This document shows positions 58,090-64,000 of a stretch of 64,000 nt of DNA, piece after piece. The notes below the pieces were generated by a model. It did no database searches. It worked only from the letters and a program-made list of their open reading frames with translations, and was not told the DNA's origin. Made by a program: the position numbers and the translations under genes. The stretch comes from Prinsepia uniflora (Eukaryota; Streptophyta; Magnoliopsida; Rosales; Rosaceae): assembly GCA_032719365.1 (NCBI GenBank), contig CM064867.1, positions 43,115,651 through 43,179,650 of the forward strand, written 5' to 3'. The first letter of the stretch is position 1, and every line of letters starts with the position of its first letter.

Positions 58090-58502
58090 GTAAACCGGTC
58101 CAACTAGACTAGCGTTACCGGTTCGGGCCTATATCCCTCGTGTTTTCAGTCTAATTTCTTCCATTTTCATTCCTAAACCATCCTCTAAACATTCCCAATC
58201 TTTTTATGATTTTAAAATAGGAAAAAAAAGTCTAAAAACTATACCTTTGATTTCCTCTTTGAACCGGCCACCCTAGCCTCGTCAGTTTTCCAGGATTCCG
58301 GCCACCTTTGGCTTCCAATTCAAGCCTATTCGTCTCCTAGAAACTTCAGAAACATCCCCCAATTAATGGAATCGATCAACCCTCACTAAATCTTGTGTTA
58401 CCATTTTTGAATTCAAAAACCATAGTTTCAGTGCCTATCCTCCGAATTGCCACCACCGTGCACGACGGTGAAAGCCCTAGCCGTCATCCTCCACTTTTCA
58501 TT
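58090..58502 (-). mobile_element. T7 right LTR, part 2
   Basis: Starts with the right TSD of T8 (GTAAA) and continues CCGGTCC.. exactly where 33290-33720 of the left LTR continues from GAGTAAA. Includes a decayed first-donor region near 58438. It stops at 58502, where T10 begins after TCATT (58498-58502); the rest of the LTR is outside the window. Confidence 0.85.
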
Positions 58503-58614
58503 TGACAGGACCCATCCCAATCCCCCCGGGATTAACGCGGGATGACCCTGCTCCCGTCTGACACGAAGTGTCAGACAAGGGATATTTCCGACCTTTGCCC
58601 TCCCGGGCTATCAG
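58503..58614 (-). mobile_element. T10: first 112 bp of an LTR, minus orientation
   Basis: Begins TGACAGGACCC and matches the complement of the T5 LTR end (23760-23875), including GATATTTCCGACCTTTGCCC and the hairpin CTGACACGAAGTGTCAG (58558-58574). Interrupted by T11 at 58615 after ATCAG; the remainder lies beyond the window. Confidence 0.8.
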
Positions 58615-60991
58615 TGTAACGCCCCGAAAATTCGAAAAATGTAATATTGTAAAATAATGAATAAAATGACATTTTTACCCTTGTGATTCGTATGGTCAAA
58701 TTGTTGACTTTTTGATTGGAGGGTCGAACGGACGTTGACCGATGACCGTGACGTAGTTCAGGACGTCACGAGTTCATAGACAGGTGGCACGTCCGATTCG
58801 GACGAACAGGGTGAAAGTTATGACGTGCGGAAGTCCAGGGGCATTATCGTAAATTGGACGTTATAGGGGGAAAAAGTTGACTTTTTGTTTGACAATTAAT
58901 ATCCATATGACTCGAAGACCGTTATGTTTGTCTCAACGCCCTGAGTACAACGACAGGCGGCACGCGTGAAACGGACGTCGGGTGACCGAGTTACGGGTCA
59001 CAGAAGTTGGAGGGCATTTTGGTAATTATTGCACAGAGGGGCATTTTGGTAATTTCACGGCGGTTACTGTAGCACCACCGTGAAAAACAGAGCACACGAC
59101 CGTGTCGTGGTGTTTTGTGCGTTCAAATTGTTTATGGCCTTAGTGGATTGATCAGTGGACTTGTTTATGGGATTTAAGGCAGTGAGAGGCACACATGGGA
59201 GACTGATCAGAGTCCAGAGCACGAGTTGGGATAAAATAACGGCCATGGTTTCTGTGTTTGCGGGGGACCGATTTCAGAGACCTCAGTTGGTCTCCCACGG
59301 GTGCTGGCCGTTTGAATCGATTGACAGAGTAAGAGAGTGAGGAGAGGACTCAGTTGGGTCATTTGGGCATCAGTGTGAGGGATGAGGTTGAGAGAGACGG
59401 TGAGAAAACAGTTTCGGGTTTTTGGGGGGGAAAACTCAGAGTTCAATTCCTACGGGCTTTGAGGCAAATCTAAACACATAGGAAGACTTCTGGGAGTGAC
59501 AGAAACACGAAGGTGCTAGAGTTGTAGAGATTGGAGCCCGTTTTGCTCAGGAACCCAAGTTCCAGTTCGAAGGGAAAACCAGTTGGAGGGAAAAATCGAA
59601 GATCAAAACGTGGGGACATTCGAGCTAAACTAAGGCCGTTCTAGTCTTCTGGGAGCAAAAGGAAACCAATCACATCGATTTCGAAGGACATCACTCACGA
59701 ATTGGCCAAGAACGGAGGCCCCTGGTTCTGAGTATTGTCGAGCTTGAGGACGACGACTTCCAGGTTAGTTTGGGGTTAATTGGTTGGATGTTTTGGATCG
59801 TCTAGGTTCCCTTAAGCTGCTAGTGAAGTTAATTTGATAATGGCACTGGTTTGGGTGAGTTCTGAGTGACGACCCGTTTGCCTGTTCGGGTCTGGGTTGA
59901 TCAATTTGGGGTTTGTCGAAGTAATCAATCGACTTAGAACTCTAATTAATTGATTATGGAACACGTTAGGATCAATAATGGGAACAATTGAGTTTGATTG
60001 GATGGTTAATTGGTCGGGTTGGACACGTGGGTTGGAGACCCGTTTATCAGGCTATTCGGGTGAGGAAGACAGCACTGTAGCTGGGCGCGTGGCCTTCACG
60101 CGCAGCCACTTTGGGCGGCGCGTGACGGCGCGTGTGAGGTCTTTTCCAATCACGGTCAACTGAGCTTTTATTCCTTTTAATGTAATTAACGTTTTACCTT
60201 TAGGATTCGAGTTGTTCGGGAGTCGTCCGGGATAATTTCGGGAGCTCGGAAGTTTAAGTCCTTAAGGTTTATTTTGTCGAAAAATCCGGAAAATTAGGGA
60301 AAAATCATACGAGCTATTTGAGGATGTTTGTAACCCTTCTTGTACGTTTTTACAGGCCCGGACATTTCCGAAGCTACTGAGGAGACCACGAGGCGCGATT
60401 GACGCGTCCTAAAACTGTGAGTGGATTTTTTGATTTCTAAACCGGGCATGCATGACTATTTTACTTATTTATCTTATGGTTTTACATATGATTTTATGAT
60501 GGTGATATGATATTTCGGTTTTACGTGTTTTCACGCTTTTCGAGATATTCATCGTATTTCACGCTTTTCGAGATATTCATCGTATTTCACGCTTTTCGAG
60601 ATATTCATCGTATTTCACGCATTTCGAGGTTATGGTTTTCGCTTATGCATGAATGATGTTTTGATGAAGTATCTGGATATGATTATGCATGTTACGGATT
60701 TATGATGTTTAATTATAATTGTGAAGTGATTTCGGGAATTGCATGTTTTGGAATTTGCATGTGAATTCGGACATAAGTCCTATTATGACGAGATATGATT
60801 CGGAATGATGTTGGAAAACGGTTTATGATGAGTCCTGGTATATTGTGTTTAAAAACGGTTTTGGGTTTAAAGACCCGGTTGATTGTTGGATCTGATTTTG
60901 GGTTTAAAGACCCGATTTATTGATGACGGGGGCGGGCCCGAAAAATGGGTTTAAAGACCCGGATTGAGTTTAAAGACTCGTGAGTTTAAAT
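58615..60991 (+). mobile_element. T11: LTR, plus orientation, interrupted by T12
   Basis: Begins TGTAACGCCCCG. U3 block 1 about 58741-58850, block 2 about 58905-59030. Leader: donor TTCCAG|GTTAGT (GT 59764), acceptor TTTTTACAG ending 60355, 61-bp exon 60356-60416, donor ACT|GTGAGT (GT 60417). A 28-bp tandem repeat lies at 60531-60628 and GGGTTTAAAGACCC repeats at 60860-60990. It breaks at GTGAGTTTAAAT where T12 enters; TAAAT (60987-60991) is the left TSD. The same LTR family as T12, in the opposite direction. Confidence 0.88.
60531..60628. repeat. 28-bp tandem repeat, three full copies plus a partial
   Basis: Unit TCACGCTTTTCGAGATATTC + ATCGTATT at 60531, 60559 and 60587, partial from 60615. 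T12 carries only one such unit (about 62060-62100), so the expansion is specific to T11. Confidence 0.85.
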
Positions 60992-63900
60992 TGACAGGAC
61001 CCACCCCGATTATCGCCTCGATAATCGGGAAGCATCCTGCTCCCGTCTGACAATCGAATCCAAAAGACCGGAAAACTAAATAATATTACATCACACCCAT
61101 TGTCAGACCAGGGAGATTAAACAAATACATCCGACTGGACGTCAAGTCCACAGTTTCACAGAGCATAATATTACACAACAGGTTAAAGAACAAATCCTAC
61201 TCTGTGAACTAACTACTCCGCAACGGAAAACTTTATGCCTCCGCCTCTGCCTCGGCGCTTGCCCCCGCGCTTGTACCACGACCTGGAGGGAATTTAAACA
61301 ACAAAGTGTGAGTGGACCGAAACATAAGTTTTACAGGAAAAACAGTTTTCGAAATCGGTTTCGCCCTCCAGTTTTGTAACACGCATGCATAGCCGAATTT
61401 TCAAAAATCGCGTATTAAACCTTTGAAAACTCTTTTTCTGAAACACATGAAAAACGTTACAGAGATTTGTCATAACTCATGTAAAACAACTTAATATTAC
61501 CAGAATCCAGAAACCGTCATTTTGAAAACTCAATTGCACAAATCAAGTAAAAAGTAAATCAATAATCACAATTATGCCGTTGGATCCATCCGAGTCTTTA
61601 AACTCAATATCAGGCCTTCCCGGGATATCAACGAGTCTTTAAACTCAAAACATGATCAATAGACCTCGGGGGTATCACAATAATCGAGTCTCTAAACTCA
61701 CGAGTCTTTAAACTCAATCCGGGTCTTCAAACCCAATTTTCGGGCCCGCCCCCGTCATCAATAAACCGGGTCTTTAAACCCAAAACTAGATCCAACAATC
61801 AACCGGGTCTTTAAACCCAAAACCGTTTTTAAACACATTAAACCAGGATTCATCATAAACCGTTTCCCAACATCATTCCGAAATCATATCACGTCATAGT
61901 AGAACTTATGTCCGAATTCACGTGCAATTTCCAAAACATGCAATTTCCAAAATCACTTCACAATTAAAATCAAAACATCATAAATCCGTAACATGCATAA
62001 TCATATCCAGATACTTCATCAAACATCATTCATGCATAAGCAAAAAACCGTAACCTCGAATTGCGTGAAATATGATGAATATCTCGAAACGCGTGAAAAT
62101 ACGTAAAACCGAATTATCATATCACCATCATAAAATCATATGCAAAACCATAAGATAAACCAGTAAAATAGTCATGCATGCCCAGTTTAGAAATCAAAAA
62201 GTCCACTCACTGTTTTAGGACGCGTCCATCGCGTCCCGCGCGCTCCTCCGTAGCTTCGGAAGTGTCCAGGCCTGTAAAAATGCATAAGGAGGGTTACAAC
62301 ATCCCAAAATAACTCGTAGGATTTTTTCTAATTTTTCCGGATTTTTCGGCGAAATTAAACTTAGAGACTTAACCTTCCGGACTCCCGAAATTATCCCGAA
62401 CGACTCCCGATCGATTCGAACTCTAAAGATGAAATGTTAATTAAACTGAAGGGATTGAATCTCATGTTGACCGTGATCGGAGTTAACCTCACACGCGCCG
62501 TCACGCGCCGCCCAAAGTGGCTGCGCGTGAAGGCCACGCGCCAAGCTACAGTACCTTCGTCCTTACCCGAATAGACTGATAAACGGGTCTATTACCCGCG
62601 ACTCAACCCGACCAGTTCAAGCTCAATTCTCAATAAATTCTTCCCGTTTTCAATCCTATTATCTTCTCTAATCCATTAATTTTAGGTCTGTACTAACGAT
62701 CAATCTCGACTATCATTAAATCGACCCAACTCAGGCTCAAACAGTCGAGCAAGTCGACCTATGGAACTCACCCTACATGGTTCCATTTCCAAATTAATTT
62801 CACTAGTAGCTTAAGGAGACTTATACGAACACGATAGAACAATCAATTGAACTCGCCGTTACCTGGAAGTCGTCGTCCTCAAGCTCGACAATTCTCATAA
62901 CCAGGGAACTCAGTTCTTGGCCGATTCGTGAGTGGCGTCCTTCGAAATCGATGTGGTTGGTTTCCTTTTGCTCCCAGAAGACTAGAATGGCCCTCGGTTT
63001 CGATCAACCAGCCCCAGAAATTGAATGTGATTTTTCCCTCCAACTTGTTCTTCCCTGGACTGGTACCAGAGCTCCTGAGCAATCCTTGCTCAAATCGCTT
63101 GATCTCGAGCACGGTTATGTTTCTGCTGCTCCCAGAAAACTCTCTGTGTGTCTAGATTGATCCCAGAACTCGTAAGAATTGAACTCTGAGATTTCCCCCC
63201 AAAAACCCGAAAATGTTCTTCACGGTTTCTCTCACAGTTCCTCTCAAACTCAGCTCCCAAACTGAACCAAATGACCTCCCCACATCCTCTAACTCGGTTA
63301 ATCGATCGAAATAAGACGACAACTCGTGAGAATCCCTCAGCTGGTCACTGCGCAGTTGTTTCCCGCAAACAGACCCCAAGAACAAATTTAAAACCTCACC
63401 CGTGCACTCAGACTCTGCCCAGACACGCATGAATGCATCCCACAACCTCAAAATCCATAAACTAAACCCACTCACCAGTCCACTTAGCCATAAACAATTG
63501 CACGCACAAACTCCACGGCCGCACTTTGTTTTTCACGGTGGTGCTACAGTAACCGCCGTGAAATGACCAAAATGCCCCTCTGTGCAATAATTACCAAATT
63601 GCCCTCCAACTTCCATGACCCGTATCTGGTCATCCGACGTCCGTTTCACGCGTGCCGCCTGTCGTTGTACTCAGGGCGTCGAGACGAACATAACGGTCTT
63701 TGAGTCAAATGAATATCAATTGTCAAACAAAAAGTCAACTTTTTCCCTTACAACGTCCAATTTACGATAATGCCCCTGGACTTCCGCACGTCATAACTTT
63801 CACCCAGTTCGTCCGAGTCGGACGTGCCACCTGTCTATGAACTCGTGACGTCCCGAACTACGTCACGGTCATCACTCAACGTCCGTTCGACCCTCCAATC

Positions 63901-63999
63901 AAAAAGTCAACAAATTGCCCATACAAATCACAAGGGTAAAAACGTCATTCTGTTCATTATTTTACAATATTACATTTCCAGAATGTCCGGGCCGTTACA
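60992..63999 (-). mobile_element. T12: LTR, 3008 bp, minus orientation
   Basis: TGACAGGACCC to GGCCGTTACA ending 63999; base 64000 is T, as expected for a TAAAT duplication, but the rest is outside the window, so solo LTR versus element edge is undecided. Sense order: U3 block pair (about 63860-63600), donor TTCCAG|GTAACG (GT 62862-62861), acceptor TTTTTACAG, 61-bp exon 62271-62211, donor ACA|GTGAGTGG, GAGTCTTTAAACTC repeats (61585-61830), branch-side complement TGTGAGTGGAC at 61307-61317, acceptor CTCCAG (AG 61284-61283). Small frames at 62879-63475 are leader sequence. Confidence 0.88.
61585..61830. repeat. GAGTCTTTAAACTC / GGGTCTTTAAACCC repeats in T12
   Basis: About eight copies with alternating GAGT..ACTC and GGGT..ACCC ends around TTTAAA; the mirror image of the array at 60860-60990 in T11. 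Confidence 0.7.
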
Positions 64000-64000
64000 T

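Noticed and set aside
60531..60628. CRISPR-like direct repeats of 28 bp
   Set aside because: Units are directly adjacent with no spacers, in a plant retrotransposon LTR.
1..64000. tRNA genes, suggested by recurring TGGTATCAGAGC
   Set aside because: Only the 12-base primer binding site adjacent to LTR ends is present; no cloverleaf follows.

Overview
The window is plant nuclear DNA made almost entirely of transposable elements. I see no host gene, tRNA, rRNA or CRISPR. Plant origin is indicated by Ty3/Gypsy polyprotein pieces of the chromovirus (Tekay/Del-like) type, LTRs of 1.7-3.2 kb, primer binding sites for initiator tRNA-Met (TGGTATCAGAGC), 5-bp target site duplications (TSDs), and an old caulimovirid (pararetrovirus) insertion. 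The species cannot be named from this sequence. Elements are called T1 to T12 from left to right; PRV is the pararetrovirus fragment.

Layout. 1-2107: T1, a minus-strand LTR cut by the window edge. 2108-6527: T2, the 3' end of an internal region plus its 3' LTR (+). 6528-9935: PRV, minus strand. 9936-10281 and 30529-31709: one AT-rich, unclassified stretch split by T3. 10282-30523: T3 (minus; TSD AAGTA), a damaged and probably recombined element. T3 carries a second complete LTR (11764-14359), the inserted T4 (15601-26548, +, TSD CCAAG), which itself holds solo LTR T5 (21149-23875, TSD GATTT), and solo LTR T6 (28106-29949). 31710 onward: T7 (minus). Its right LTR is split by T8 (39388-58089, +, TSD GTAAA), and T8's left LTR is split by T9 (40943-50776, minus, TSD TTTTA). 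The same T7 LTR is then entered by T10 (58503), T10 by T11 (58615), and T11 by T12 (60992-63999). The right half therefore reaches five levels of nesting.

Coding content. T9 has the only well-preserved gag-pol (minus, 48015 to about 43590): zinc knuckle, protease, reverse transcriptase, RNase H, integrase and a chromodomain-like tail, mostly in one frame but with about a dozen stops and one frameshift. T8 has a much more decayed gag-pol. T3, T4 and T7 have mutually homologous internal regions with no recognisable protein, so they look like a non-autonomous (LARD-type) family that would depend on proteins from T8/T9-like relatives.

The most interesting observation is in the LTRs. Despite strong divergence, most carry the same modules in the same order: a U3 block that is often duplicated; a perfect or near-perfect palindrome with core GTGACA-NN-TGTCAC; a splice-donor-like site; a 61-79 bp exon-like block between an acceptor (GGACAG or TTACAG) and a donor (GTGAGT); a long stretch of short GGG..CCC repeats; and an acceptor (CTTCAG or CTCCAG) about 180-290 bp before the LTR end, preceded by a branch-point-like CTCAC. 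That second branch-site segment is the exact reverse complement of the second donor (TGTGAGTGGAC / GTCCACTCACA). I read this as a conserved two-intron leader inside the LTR. It is an inference that RNA data could test.
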